A stretch of DNA of 64,000 nt from Mycobacteriales bacterium (lineage in GTDB: Bacteria; Actinomycetota; Actinomycetes; JAFAQI01): assembly GCA_035550055.1 (NCBI GenBank), contig DASZRO010000047.1, positions 1-64,000 of the forward strand. Reading direction: 5' to 3'. How positions within the stretch are numbered: the stretch's first letter is position 1; the number at the start of each line of letters is the position of its first letter. Positions 45,865-56,188 of the stretch are shown here, piece by piece. The notes below the pieces were generated by a model. The model ran no database searches. It was not told where the DNA came from and saw only the letters and a list, made by a program, of their open reading frames with translations. The position numbers were made by a program, and so were the translations under genes.

Positions 45865-47511
45865 GTGCCCTCGACGTACGCCGGCATCGGCGTGAGCAAC
45901 GGTGTCGCCGTCGGCCCGGTCGCGCGGGTGCACGGCCCGGTGCTGCCGCCGCGTGACGGCGCACCGGTCGACGTGCGAGCCGAGACCGATCGGGCGCGCG
46001 AGGCGTTCGACGCGGTGGGCGGTGAGCTCGAGGCGTTGGCGTCGCGGGCGGGAGCATCGGGCGCGGTGCTGGTGCGGCAGGCGCGGATCGCGCGTGACCC
46101 GTCGCTGACCGCGCTGGCGGCGCAGCTGGTCAGCACCGGGCGTGCCGCACCGCGCGCCGCGTGGGAGGCGTTCGCGGCGTACCGGGACATGCGCGCCTCC
46201 GACCCGATGCGCGCCGTCCCCGACCGCGCCGAGCTCGACGACATCCGCGACCGCGTCGTCGCCCGGCTGCTCGGCGAGCCGACGCCTGGCATACCGGACC
46301 CGGGTACGCCGTTCGTCCTCGTAGCGCGGGATTTGTCGCCCGCGGTCACCGCGGGCCTGGACCCGCAGCGGGTGCTCGGCATCGTCACCGAGCGTGGCGG
46401 TCCGACCAGCCACACGGCCGTGCTGGCGAAGTCACTTGGGATTCCCGCGATCGTCGCCTGCCCCGGCGTCGCGTCGTTGCGCAGCGGCCAGCGGGTGATG
46501 GTCGACGGGGCGAGCGGCGAAGTCACCGCCGACCCGGACTCCGACGCGGTCGGGGAGGCGGTGAAGGTTCCCGAGCCTGCGGAACTGGTCGCGGCCGGGC
46601 CGGGGCGGACCAAGGACGGCCGGCCGGTCCAGCTGCTCGCCGCGCTCGGCGGCGCGGCCGACATCGCCGACGCGATCGGGGCCGGGGCGGAAGGCGTCGG
46701 CGTATTCCGTACCGAGTTCGCGTTCCTCGACCGCGACGAGCCGCCGACGATCGCCGAGCAGGCCGCGGCGTACACCGAGGTGCTGGCGGCCTTTCCCGAC
46801 CGCGAGGTCACCGTCCGCACGCTCGACATCGGGGCGGACAAGCCGGCGTCGTTCGTCCGCCTGGGCGACCAGCCGAACCCGGCGCTCGGCGTACGCGGAC
46901 TGCGCGTCGCCAGGCGCCACCCGGAGCTGCTCGCCGACCAGCTCACCGCGATCGGGATCGCCTCGCGCGGCTCACCGGCGCGGGTGCGCGTGATGGCGCC
47001 GATGGTCGCGACCACCGCCGAGGCCGCCTGGTTCGCCGCGCAGTGCCGGGAACACGGCGTCGAAACCGCCGGCGTGATGGTGGAGGTGCCGGCGGCCGCG
47101 CTGCGGGCGACCGACCTGCTGCAGGTCGTCGACTTCGTGTCGGTCGGTAGCAACGACCTCGCGCAGTACACGTTCGCCACCGACCGTGCTGACGGTGAGC
47201 TCGCCGACCTGCTCGACCCGTGGCAGCCGGCCTTCCTCGACCTGGTCGCGACCGTGCTGCGGGCGGGCGCGGTCTTGGGGCGGCCGGTGACGGTCTGCGG
47301 CGAGGCGCCCAGCGACCCGCTGCTCGCGCTCGTGCTCGTCGGGTTGGGTGCGGGCGCGCTGTCGATGACCGCGCGGGCGCTCGCCGACGTACGTGCAACG
47401 TTGCTGCGCCACACATCGGAGGACTGTGTGCGCTACGCCGCCGCAGCGCTGTCAGCCGACGGGCCCTCTGAAGCCCGCGCCCGAGTCCGCGCCGCCCTCG
47501 ACCACCCCTAG
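45865..47511 (+). CDS. ptsI: PTS Enzyme I (phosphoenolpyruvate-protein phosphotransferase)
   Basis: A 548-residue Enzyme I that takes phosphate from phosphoenolpyruvate and passes it to HPr. The N-terminal domain holds the active His183 in ERGGPTSHTAVLAKSLGIPAI (E. coli His189). The C-terminal PEP-binding barrel has GVFRTEFAFLDR, VRTLDIGADKP, SNDLAQYTFATDR and the catalytic Cys478 in VTVCGEAP. Overall length is slightly below the usual 570. GTG 45865 is 14 bp after the PAP2 gene; longer starts fall inside that gene. No HPr, EII or sugar gene lies nearby, so the rest of the system must be elsewhere, or the protein serves a regulatory phosphorelay. Confidence 0.93.
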   Translation: MPSTYAGIGVSNGVAVGPVARVHGPVLPPRDGAPVDVRAETDRAREAFDAVGGELEALASRAGASGAVLVRQARIARDPSLTALAAQLVSTGRAAPRAAWEAFAAYRDMRASDPMRAVPDRAELDDIRDRVVARLLGEPTPGIPDPGTPFVLVARDLSPAVTAGLDPQRVLGIVTERGGPTSHTAVLAKSLGIPAIVACPGVASLRSGQRVMVDGASGEVTADPDSDAVGEAVKVPEPAELVAAGPGRTKDGRPVQLLAALGGAADIADAIGAGAEGVGVFRTEFAFLDRDEPPTIAEQAAAYTEVLAAFPDREVTVRTLDIGADKPASFVRLGDQPNPALGVRGLRVARRHPELLADQLTAIGIASRGSPARVRVMAPMVATTAEAAWFAAQCREHGVETAGVMVEVPAAALRATDLLQVVDFVSVGSNDLAQYTFATDRADGELADLLDPWQPAFLDLVATVLRAGAVLGRPVTVCGEAPSDPLLALVLVGLGAGALSMTARALADVRATLLRHTSEDCVRYAAAALSADGPSEARARVRAALDHP

Positions 47512-47518
47512 CCGTGCC

Positions 47519-47560
47519 TATGTGACATGTGTGCAGCTATAGCGACACGTATGTCACATA
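47519..47560. repeat. 42-bp palindromic repeat, copy 1
   Basis: TATGTGACAT (47519-47528) pairs exactly with ATGTCACATA (47551-47560). The interior is also symmetric (GTG/CAC and GCTA/TAGC), so the whole unit is one imperfect palindrome centred between 47539 and 47540. It starts 8 bp after the ptsI stop and 91 bp before the AbiEi-like gene. It matches copy 2 (48606-48647) in 38 of 42 bases in the same orientation; the last 19 bases (GCGACACGTATGTCACATA) are identical up to one base at its start region. Confidence 0.85.
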
Positions 47561-47650
47561 CGAGCAGCTGACGCTCCACACCTCCTGACGCTGTCCACCG
47601 ATCGGCTCATGCGTCACCGTGGCGCAGGGCGGAGCGGACAACTTGGGCCC

Positions 47651-48592
47651 ATGACGCACTCACTGCAATCTTTCGCTGCCCGGCAGGACGGCATCGTCAC
47701 CCGTGGCCAGGCCCTCGAGGAGCTGACGCTGGGCCAGCTCCGACATCGCCTGGCTCGCCGTTGGACGCCGGTGCTTCCCGGCGTCTACGCGACCTTCACT
47801 GGCCGCCTGTCGTTGCGGCAGCGCTGCCGGGCGGCGTTGCTGTACGCCGGCTCGTCGGCACAGCTCGCCGACGTGACGGCGCTTGCCGCACACGGCGTGC
47901 GGTTCCTGCCGACACAGTCGGCCATCCACCTCCTGATTCCGGCTACCGAGCATCGGATGAGCAAAGGATCTGTCGTCGTACGCCGTACCCACCGCCTCCC
48001 CGAACCGGTGTACCTCAACGGCCTTCCGTACTGCCCGACAGAGCGAGCGCTGGTCGAGGCGGCAGCCCGGATCGGAAGTCAACAGACGGCGAACGCGATC
48101 GTCGCGGACGCCGTCCAACGCCGTCTGGCTCGCGAGCAAGCGCTGCTTGACGAGCTGGCACACCTCGCTGGTCGGGGCGCCGGCATCGCTCGACGCGCCG
48201 TGATCGATGTCGTCAAGGGCGCCCGTTCAGCGCCCGAGATCGACTTCCTCGAGCTTTGCCGCCGCGACAAGGGGCTGCCCGAGCCGCTCATCAACCCGCT
48301 GCTCGAGCTGCCCGATGGACGTCGGGTCAGTCCCGATGCCCTCTTCCGGGACGCTCCCCTGGTCCACGAGACGAACGGTCGCGCCTTCCACAGCGGCGAG
48401 TATGCGTTCGAGTCGATGCAGGCCCGCCACGATGCGATGACTTCCGCCGGCCTCACCGTGCTTCACAACTCGCCGCGCCGACTGCGACGTGAAGGCGCCG
48501 CAGTGCTGAACGAGGTATTGGCCTGCTACCGACGACTCGAGGGCCAGCCGTTGCCGCCCGGCGTACGTCTTCTGCGCCGCGGCGCGGCCTGA
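47651..48592 (+). CDS. AbiEi-like / DUF559-type protein with endonuclease-fold C-terminus
   Basis: A 313-residue protein of the large actinobacterial family annotated as type IV antitoxin AbiEi-like. The N-terminus is a winged-helix-like part (LQSFAARQDGIVTRGQALEELTLGQLRHRLARRWTPVLPGVYA). The C-terminus (from residue about 195) resembles DUF559/Vsr-type PD-(D/E)xK folds: SAPEIDFLELCR, then RVSPDALFRDAPLVHETNGRAFH, where Asp and Glu could form the nuclease core. No AbiEii-type toxin gene is adjacent, so an antitoxin role is doubtful. ATG 47651 is chosen as the first start giving the family-like N-terminus. The gene stands alone between two copies of a 42-bp palindrome, which may make it a small mobile unit. 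Confidence 0.7.
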   Translation: MTHSLQSFAARQDGIVTRGQALEELTLGQLRHRLARRWTPVLPGVYATFTGRLSLRQRCRAALLYAGSSAQLADVTALAAHGVRFLPTQSAIHLLIPATEHRMSKGSVVVRRTHRLPEPVYLNGLPYCPTERALVEAAARIGSQQTANAIVADAVQRRLAREQALLDELAHLAGRGAGIARRAVIDVVKGARSAPEIDFLELCRRDKGLPEPLINPLLELPDGRRVSPDALFRDAPLVHETNGRAFHSGEYAFESMQARHDAMTSAGLTVLHNSPRRLRREGAAVLNEVLACYRRLEGQPLPPGVRLLRRGAA

Positions 48593-48600
48593 ATGCGATC

Positions 48601-50338
<1,738 letters not shown>

Positions 50339-50833
50339 CTAGTGCCCCACTTCGCTTTCTTCTAGTTCTTCGGCGATGAGGTGAAGGCCGCGTACGACGG
50401 CGCGCTGCTCGGCCGGTCGCATCCGGTCGAGCGCGCGCTGCACGGGCCGCAGGCGGGTGTCGAGGATCGTCTCCGCGAGCGCGCGGTGTGACTCCGCGAT
50501 CCTGATGAGGGTGCGCCGGCGATCGGTCGGGTCCTCGTACCGCTCGACCAGCCCGCCGTTGTCCAGGTCGGTGACGACCTGACTGGCGGTGGCCAACGAG
50601 ATCTCGAGCTGAGCGGCCAGCGCGCTGACGCTCATGCCCTCGTTGCTGACGATCTGCATCAGGGCGGCAACGTGCCGGGGAGCCGGCGGTGCGTCACGCC
50701 ACGCCGTCTCCTTGCTCGGGTCGGGTGGCTTGATCTGGGTGCGCTCCAGGCGCTTCATCACGTTGCGTAACGCCGAGACCAGGTCGGCCGCTGTTGCTGA
50801 CAGCGGGGGAGTCGTAGTCGGCGGCGTGCTCAC
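50339..50833 (-). CDS. MarR-family transcriptional regulator
   Basis: A 164-residue winged-helix repressor. The DNA-binding part reads RHVAALMQIVSNEGMSVSALAAQLEISLATASQVVTDLDNGGLVERYEDPTDRRRTLIRI, in which DPTDRRR is the wing typical of MarR proteins. Terminal helices form the dimer. GTG 50833 lies 6 bases after a -10 element TAACCT, so the message is predicted to be leaderless. It immediately precedes the DHA2 exporter gene; an inverted repeat between its -35 and -10 suggests self-repression released by a drug-like ligand. Confidence 0.92.
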   Translation of the reverse strand: MSTPPTTTPPLSATAADLVSALRNVMKRLERTQIKPPDPSKETAWRDAPPAPRHVAALMQIVSNEGMSVSALAAQLEISLATASQVVTDLDNGGLVERYEDPTDRRRTLIRIAESHRALAETILDTRLRPVQRALDRMRPAEQRAVVRGLHLIAEELEESEVGH

Positions 50834-50839
50834 GAGAAC

Positions 50840-50867
50840 AGGTTAATCCGATTACTTCGTACAACAA
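50840..50867 (-). promoter_or_regulatory. marR promoter with internal operator
   Basis: On the minus strand, TTGTTG (50867-50862) and TAACCT (50845-50840) form a -35/-10 pair with a 16-bp spacer, and TAACCT ends 6 bases before GTG 50833. TAATC-C-GATTA (50844-50854), a perfect inverted repeat, overlaps the upstream edge of the -10, where MarR binding would block polymerase. The rest of the gap to 51007 shows no comparable signal. Confidence 0.55.
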
Positions 50868-51006
50868 AACCATTAGGCTGTGCGAAACATCACACGGCCG
50901 CCCTCACGGGGCGGCGCCAGACCGCGCGTCACGACGGGCCGATCGCCCGTCGCGGCTTAGATTGGGAGTTCGTCGACTCCCTTCCCCCGGCCGGAGCCCT
51001 CATCGC

Positions 51007-52821
51007 ATGCATCGTCGTTCGCGGATCGTCGCCCTGCTGACTCTGTTGCTCGCCGTCGGGCAGATCGGGGCGGCGCAGCTCAGCGCAGCCCAGTCTCCTG
51101 ACTTCTGCACGCTGTTCTGCCCGACGCCGACGCCGACGCCGACGACCACGCACGTGGCCACCAGCACGCCGACACCGACACCGACCACGAGTGTCACTCC
51201 CACGCCGACGCTGACCACGACGCCGACGGTCAGTCCCACCGGTACGCCGACGACGACCCCGACCGGGACGCCGACGCCGACGATCACCCCGACGACCATC
51301 AACGGACCGGACGTCGCCTCCTACCAGCACCCGGCGACCGCGGCGTACCCCAGCGGCAAGCCGATCGACTGGAACGCCGTCGCGGGGTCTGGCATGTCCT
51401 TCGCGATCATCAAGGCCACCGAGTCCAACAACTACACGAACCCGTACTTCGCCGACGACTACGCCGACTCGTTGGCCGCGGGCCTCGTCCACGGCGCCTA
51501 CCACTTCGCGCGCCCCGCCTATCCGATCAGCTCGACCGCGATGGCGCAGGCGAAGTACTTCGTGAACCAGATCGGTGCGGTCGACACCCCCGACACGCTC
51601 CCGCCCGTCCTCGACCTCGAGGTCACCGGCGGGCTGTCCCGCGCCGACCTGGTCACGTGGGCGCAGATCTTCCTGTACCGGGTGCGCACGCTGACCGGCC
51701 GTACACCGATGCTCTACACCTACCCGTCCTTCTGGACCGACGTCCTCGACGACCCGACGGCGTTCGCCCGGTTCCCGCTGTGGATGGCCTCCTACGGGTC
51801 GTCGGCTCCCCTGGCGGACCTGTGGCAGTACACCGACTCGGCGACGATCAACGGCATCAGCGGGAAGGTCGACGAGTCCGAGTACCTCGGGACGGGCGGC
51901 TCGCAGCTGCCGTGGACGACGCTGTCCGACGGCACCGCCACGGTGCCGTGGCCGACCGCGGTGCCGAGGGCTCCTCACGCCGTGACGGCGGTCGCCGGGC
52001 CGGCGAGCGCGAAGGTGTCCTGGGTTCCCGGCAACGACGGCAACGCGCGTACGACGTCCTACGTGGTGACCTCCGTGCCCGGTGGCCTGACCGCGAAGGT
52101 GAGCGGGGCCGCGACGTCGGCGACGGTGACCGGGCTCGACCCGACGACGGCGTACACCTTCACCGTCACCGCGGTCAGCGCCGCCGGGTCCAGCACGCCG
52201 TCGGCGCCGAGCGCCTCGATCACGCCGGTCGTCCCGACCCAGATCGCGCCCGTGCAGCCGGCGTCGATCAACTACGGCCAGCCGCTGTCGATCTCCGCCG
52301 TACTGTCCCGGACCGACACCACGCCGGCGACGCCGCTCAGCGGCCAGTCGGTGACGGTGCTGCGCAAGGCGCCGCGGGCGAAGACCTGGCACACCTTCGC
52401 GACGACGACGACCGCCTCCGACGGCAGCGTCAACGTGACGCTGCACCCGCCGAGCGCGGTCGAGGTCGAGTTCGTCTTCAAGGGTGCATCGGGGTACGAC
52501 GCGGCGAGCGCCACCTCGACCACTCTGGTCCACGCCGTGGTGACCGCCACGCTGGCGAGGTCGAAGGTCAAGCACGGCGGGACGGTCGCGCTCACCGGGA
52601 CCGTCGCGCCGGTGTTCGACGGCGAGCAGGTCATGCTCGAGCAGAAGGTCAACGGGAAGTGGCAGACCGGTCCGATCAAGACTGTCAACGCCCAAGGCGG
52701 TTTCAGCTACCGGGTCAAGGCGCGCAAGAAGGGTGTCGCGCAGAGCTACCAGGTGCTCGCCTCACCCGGCCACGGGTTGACCGCCGGAACCTCCGCGCCC
52801 GTGACGCTGACCGTCACCTGA
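51007..52821 (+). CDS. Secreted GH25 lysozyme with Thr-Pro linker and Ig-like domains
   Basis: A 604-residue exported muramidase. A signal peptide (VALLTLLLAVGQIGAAQLSAAQ) is followed by a Thr/Pro repeat linker (residues about 38-98) and then the GH25 catalytic domain (about 100-310): GPDVASYQHP with Asp102, AIIKATESNNYTNPYF, AYHFARP and catalytic-pair LDLEVTGG (Asp203, Glu205). A fibronectin type III domain (about 320-405) and a C-terminal beta-sandwich pair follow (QSVTVLRKAPRAKTWHTF, then KVKHGGTVALTGTVAPVFDGEQV). GH25 enzymes cut the beta-1,4 bond after N-acetylmuramic acid, including 6-O-acetylated forms. ATG 51007. The domain order, linker before the enzyme, suggests a wall-bound autolysin or an enzyme against competitors. 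Confidence 0.88.
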   Translation: MHRRSRIVALLTLLLAVGQIGAAQLSAAQSPDFCTLFCPTPTPTPTTTHVATSTPTPTPTTSVTPTPTLTTTPTVSPTGTPTTTPTGTPTPTITPTTINGPDVASYQHPATAAYPSGKPIDWNAVAGSGMSFAIIKATESNNYTNPYFADDYADSLAAGLVHGAYHFARPAYPISSTAMAQAKYFVNQIGAVDTPDTLPPVLDLEVTGGLSRADLVTWAQIFLYRVRTLTGRTPMLYTYPSFWTDVLDDPTAFARFPLWMASYGSSAPLADLWQYTDSATINGISGKVDESEYLGTGGSQLPWTTLSDGTATVPWPTAVPRAPHAVTAVAGPASAKVSWVPGNDGNARTTSYVVTSVPGGLTAKVSGAATSATVTGLDPTTAYTFTVTAVSAAGSSTPSAPSASITPVVPTQIAPVQPASINYGQPLSISAVLSRTDTTPATPLSGQSVTVLRKAPRAKTWHTFATTTTASDGSVNVTLHPPSAVEVEFVFKGASGYDAASATSTTLVHAVVTATLARSKVKHGGTVALTGTVAPVFDGEQVMLEQKVNGKWQTGPIKTVNAQGGFSYRVKARKKGVAQSYQVLASPGHGLTAGTSAPVTLTVT

Positions 52822-52933
52822 CGACGCCTCCTCAGCCAAGCTGTCCGTGCCTGCGGCGTACCTGACGGCCGCAGACACGGACAGGTCCGCATTGCAGAAT
52901 GTGGGCACCCACGCACCCGCTCCGGAGGCTTCG

Positions 52934-54568
52934 TTGCGCAGCACGATGCAGGACTTTCCGCTCACCATCGGCTCGATCCTGCGCTTCGGCCGGGACGTCT
53001 TCGGCGACAGCGAGGTCGTGACCCTCGTCGAGGACGGCAAGCGCCGGCGTCGCTCGTACGCCGAAACGGCCAGTCGTGCGGCGCGCCTGGCCAACGGGCT
53101 GCGGGAGCTGGGGATCACCGGCGACCAGCGGGTCGCGACGTTCATGTGGAACAACGCCGAGCACCTCGAGACCTACCTCGCCGTGCCGTCGATGGGTGCG
53201 GTGCTGCACACGCTGAACATTCGGCTGTTCCCGGAGCAGATCGTCTACATCGCCAACCACGCCGAGGACAACGTCGTCATCGTCGACGACTCGCTGGTCC
53301 CGATCTTCGCCAAGGTGCTTCCCGAGCTCTCGACGGTGCACACCGTGCTGGTCAACGGAACCGGCGACCGCTCCGCGCTCGACGGCGCGGGCAAGCAGAT
53401 CCTGTCTTACGACGAGGTGCTGGCGTCGGCGGCGGCGAGCTTCGACTGGCCCGAAGACGTCGACGAACGGTCGGCGGCGGCGATGTGTTACACGAGCGGT
53501 ACGACCGGCAACCCGAAAGGTGTCGTCTACTCGCACCGTTCCTGCTGGCTGCACTCGATGTCGATCTGCACCGGCAACAACAACAATCTTTCCGCCGACG
53601 ACCGGGCGCTGCCCATCGTCCCGATGTTCCACGCCAACGCGTGGGGTCTGCCGTACGGCGCCTTCATGTCGGGGGCGGACCTGCTGATGCCGGATCGCTA
53701 CCTGCAGGCCGACCCGGTGATCGGGTTCATCCAGGCCGAGCAGGCCACGGTCTCCGCCGCGGTCCCGACGATCTGGAACGACATCCTCCAGTCGCTGCGG
53801 GCCAACCCACGACCCGACGCGCTGTCCTCGCTGCGGGCGGTGCTGTGTGGTGGGTCGGCCGTACCGCGGGCGTTGATCTCGGCGTTCGACTCCGAGTTCG
53901 GCGTCACGATCATCCAGGGTTGGGGGATGACCGAGACCTCACCTGTCGCCTCGGTGGCGAAGCCACCCGCCGGCGTGACCGGAGAGGCGGCGTGGGACTT
54001 CCAGGCCAAGGCCGGGCGGGTGCAGTTCGGGGTCGAGGCGCGCATCGTCGACGACGAGGGCAACGTCTTGCAGCAGGACGGCAAGGACGTCGGCGAGGTG
54101 GAGCTGCGCGGCCCGTGGGTGACCGCGGCGTACTACAAGGACGACGACCCCGCGAAGTTCCACGACGGCTGGCTGCGCACCGGCGACGTCGGCGCGATCG
54201 ACCCGATGGGCTACATCACGATCAGCGATCGCTCGAAGGACGTCATCAAGTCCGGTGGCGAGTGGATCTCCTCGGTGGAGCTCGAGGGCGAGATCATGGC
54301 CCACCCCGCGGTGCTCGAGGCGTGCGTGGTGGGGGTGCCCGACGACAAGTGGCAGGAGCGTCCGCTGGCCTGCGTCGTCCTCCAGTCGGGGGCGAGCGCG
54401 ACTGCGGAGGAGCTGAGGTCGTTCCTCGCTGACCGGGTCGTCAAGTGGTGGCTTCCGGAGCGCTGGACGGTGATCGACGCCGTACCCAAGACCTCGGTCG
54501 GCAAGTTCGACAAGAAGGTGCTGCGCAAGCAGTACGCCGACGGCGAGCTCGAGGTCGTCACCCTCTAG
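52934..54568 (+). CDS. Acyl-CoA ligase (AMP-forming, medium/long-chain)
   Basis: A 544-residue ANL ligase. Motifs are MCYTSGTTGNPKGVVYSHRS (about residue 185), GWGMTETSPVASVA, the lid hinge LRTGDVGAIDPMGYITISDRSKDVIKSGGEWISSVELE, and the C-terminal catalytic Lys in KTSVGKFDKKVLRKQY. It activates fatty or related carboxylic acids with CoA. A TTG start at 52934 is preferred because GGAGG ends 5 bases upstream and it gives the N-terminus RSTMQDFPLTI, which looks familiar for this subfamily; ATG 52946 would leave the ribosome site too far away. It stands alone, with no beta-oxidation gene beside it. A CGCGCG-type hairpin follows the stop. Confidence 0.9.
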   Translation: MRSTMQDFPLTIGSILRFGRDVFGDSEVVTLVEDGKRRRRSYAETASRAARLANGLRELGITGDQRVATFMWNNAEHLETYLAVPSMGAVLHTLNIRLFPEQIVYIANHAEDNVVIVDDSLVPIFAKVLPELSTVHTVLVNGTGDRSALDGAGKQILSYDEVLASAAASFDWPEDVDERSAAAMCYTSGTTGNPKGVVYSHRSCWLHSMSICTGNNNNLSADDRALPIVPMFHANAWGLPYGAFMSGADLLMPDRYLQADPVIGFIQAEQATVSAAVPTIWNDILQSLRANPRPDALSSLRAVLCGGSAVPRALISAFDSEFGVTIIQGWGMTETSPVASVAKPPAGVTGEAAWDFQAKAGRVQFGVEARIVDDEGNVLQQDGKDVGEVELRGPWVTAAYYKDDDPAKFHDGWLRTGDVGAIDPMGYITISDRSKDVIKSGGEWISSVELEGEIMAHPAVLEACVVGVPDDKWQERPLACVVLQSGASATAEELRSFLADRVVKWWLPERWTVIDAVPKTSVGKFDKKVLRKQYADGELEVVTL

Positions 54569-54628
54569 ATCTCGCGCGCGGCAGGTTTCGCGCGACTTGT
54601 CGGTGTCTGGCTCGTTTGTCTCCTTGAG

Positions 54629-55645
54629 ATGTTTTGGCGACCCAGAGATCTCGGCCTGCGTAGCCATGTCGCGGTCGGCATCGCCGTGTGCGCACTCGTC
54701 GTCGTCGACTCAGTCGTCGCCGGCACGAGAGGAGCCGGCCCGACTGTGGACCCGGCCGGGGCCCACCCGCCCGTCGGCGCCGTGGCCGGCGCTCGACTGG
54801 TTGCGCAGGCGGTCACCAGCGGACACGGCAGCATCTGGACGCTGAACTGCCGAGTGCCCCGTCACGGACGGTGCGTCGTCACCAAGGTCGATCCGCGCAC
54901 CGAGGTTGCCGGGCCCGCCGTCAAGGTGCCGCGTCCCGCGTCGCGGCTGTTCTACGGCGCTGGGCACGTGTGGGTCGCCGGTGGGCGACGGATCACCGCC
55001 GTGGCGCCGGCGACGGGCGCGGTCGCTACTGCGAGATTGCCCGGCGGACCCGTCGACTCGATGGCGTTTCACGGCGACCGGGCTTACGCCGCCGTCAACG
55101 GCCACGACCAGGTCGCCGAGATCACGCCGGGCGGAGTGCTGAAGATCCGGCTGATCGAGGAGCGAGGCGGACCGCGCGCGGTGGTCGGGCTCCGCGACGC
55201 CATCGAGGTCACCAACGGGGTGATGAACCTCGTCCCGATCATCTTCCCGGGAGCCGACACGACCTTCCTCGCCGCGCTCCAGCTCGGACGTCCGGTGATC
55301 GGGGCGGCAGGGCCGCAGGCGGCGTGGGTGCGTCGCGGCACTCACCTCGTCCGCGAAACATTGGGATCCGACAACCGGCCGGCGCGCAGGTACGTCGCAA
55401 CGCCCGGCCCGCCCATGCGGGTCGTGATGGCGGGGGACGGTGGTTGCTACGTGTCGCTGCCGCCGATGCCTCGGCGGCGGGAGAACCTGGCGTACTTCTC
55501 GCGCAAGGCGCTCGAGGCTCGCCACCCCTCGCCGACGGATGTCCACGTCGGCCGGCGCGTCCTCGACTTCGCCCTCGACCCGGCCGGCGGTGTCGTCTTC
55601 ATCGACCGCCGCGGCGCCCTTCAGCGCTGGGTCCCGGCAACCTGA
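54629..55645 (+). CDS. Exported hypothetical protein with propeller-like repeats
   Basis: A 338-residue protein. An N-terminal hydrophobic segment (VAVGIAVCALVVVDSVVAG) probably anchors it outside the membrane. The mature part has repeats of the form ...GSIWTLN..., ...GHVWVAGGRRITAVAPATGAV... and ...DRAYAAVNGHDQVAEITPGG..., as in NHL- or YVTN-type beta propellers, plus three Cys (LNCRVPRHGRCVV, GGCYVS). No enzyme motif. ATG 54629 lacks a strong ribosome site. It lies upstream of the tRNA gene with 53 bp between them. Function unknown. Confidence 0.6.
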   Translation: MFWRPRDLGLRSHVAVGIAVCALVVVDSVVAGTRGAGPTVDPAGAHPPVGAVAGARLVAQAVTSGHGSIWTLNCRVPRHGRCVVTKVDPRTEVAGPAVKVPRPASRLFYGAGHVWVAGGRRITAVAPATGAVATARLPGGPVDSMAFHGDRAYAAVNGHDQVAEITPGGVLKIRLIEERGGPRAVVGLRDAIEVTNGVMNLVPIIFPGADTTFLAALQLGRPVIGAAGPQAAWVRRGTHLVRETLGSDNRPARRYVATPGPPMRVVMAGDGGCYVSLPPMPRRRENLAYFSRKALEARHPSPTDVHVGRRVLDFALDPAGGVVFIDRRGALQRWVPAT

Positions 55646-55698
55646 GCGGCCCGGGGGCGGCTCGGCTAATCTGGCTGCTCGCGGCGGCGACGTCGCGA

Positions 55699-55791
55699 GG
55701 AGGCTTCGCCTAGTCCGGTCTATGGCGCCGCACTGCTAATGCGGTTTGGGTTTATCGCCCATCCCGGGTTCAAATCCCGGAGCCTCCGCCA
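55699..55791 (+). tRNA. tRNA-Ser (anticodon GCU)
   Basis: The acceptor stem GGAGGCT (55699-55705) pairs with AGCCTCC (55781-55787), followed by discriminator G and an encoded CCA (55789-55791). The anticodon stem CCGCA/TGCGG encloses loop CTGCTAA with anticodon GCT at 55735-55737, reading AGC/AGU. A long variable arm (class II, about 55745-55762) and a T arm CCGGG-TTCAAAT-CCCGG complete a standard serine tRNA. Confidence 0.95.
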
Positions 55792-55841
55792 AGCCGGCCA
55801 AGTGTGACGACGTTGGAACGCGCTGGGGACAGTCGCTGGTG

Positions 55842-55864
55842 TGGTCGTACCAATGGTCGTACCA
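55842..55864. promoter_or_regulatory. Tandem operator repeats overlapping a -10 element
   Basis: TGGTCGTACCA occurs twice (55842-55852 and 55854-55864), 12 bp apart start to start; each has TGGT/ACCA dyad symmetry. The second overlaps TACCAT (55860-55865), a -10 element 6 bases before ATG 55872. Short tandem sites like this are typical of ribbon-helix-helix antitoxin self-repression. Confidence 0.6.
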
Positions 55865-55871
55865 TGGGTCT

Positions 55872-56183
55872 ATGGGTGTGGTGAAGCGATCGGTGTCGTT
55901 CGACGCAGACGTTTGGGATGCGTTGACTTCCGAAGCCGGCGGCGGAGCGGTCTCGCCGCTCATCAACGATGCGCTCGTGCACTACCTACGTCGCCGACGC
56001 GGACTGGTCGCGATGGAGGCGTACGAAGCGGAGTTCGGTGCCTTCACGGAGGCGGAGCTTGCCGAAGCCGATCGAGTTCTCGATTTCGCAGGCGTCGCGG
56101 ACCTCACTGTCACGACAGCCGGCAGCAGCAAAGGTCGGCGATCCTCGACTCCGCGCGCTTCCCGGTCGCGGGCGCGGGCATAG
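55872..56183 (+). CDS. Ribbon-helix-helix antitoxin
   Basis: A 103-residue protein. The N-terminal MGVVKRSVSFDADVWDALTSEA is a CopG/Arc-type ribbon-helix-helix, with the beta strand KRSVSF that inserts in the DNA groove. The acidic middle (EAYEAEFGAFTEAELAEADRVLD) is the probable toxin-binding region, and the C-terminus is basic (SKGRRSSTPRASRSRARA). ATG 55872 fits a leaderless transcript. The PIN-domain gene follows after 5 bp. It should neutralise the PIN toxin and repress the operon by binding the tandem TGGTCGTACCA sites upstream. Confidence 0.75.
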   Translation: MGVVKRSVSFDADVWDALTSEAGGGAVSPLINDALVHYLRRRRGLVAMEAYEAEFGAFTEAELAEADRVLDFAGVADLTVTTAGSSKGRRSSTPRASRSRARA

Positions 56184-56188
56184 CGCGA

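Noticed and set aside
51110-51300. DNA repeat element in ACGCCGACG-rich tract
   Set aside because: This is simply the codon repeat of the Thr-Pro linker in the GH25 protein.
50929-52695. 588-codon open frame on the minus strand opposite the GH25 lysozyme
   Set aside because: The sequence is low-complexity Arg/Gly/Val repeats mirroring the Thr-Pro linker and third-position GC; the plus-strand protein has clear catalytic motifs.
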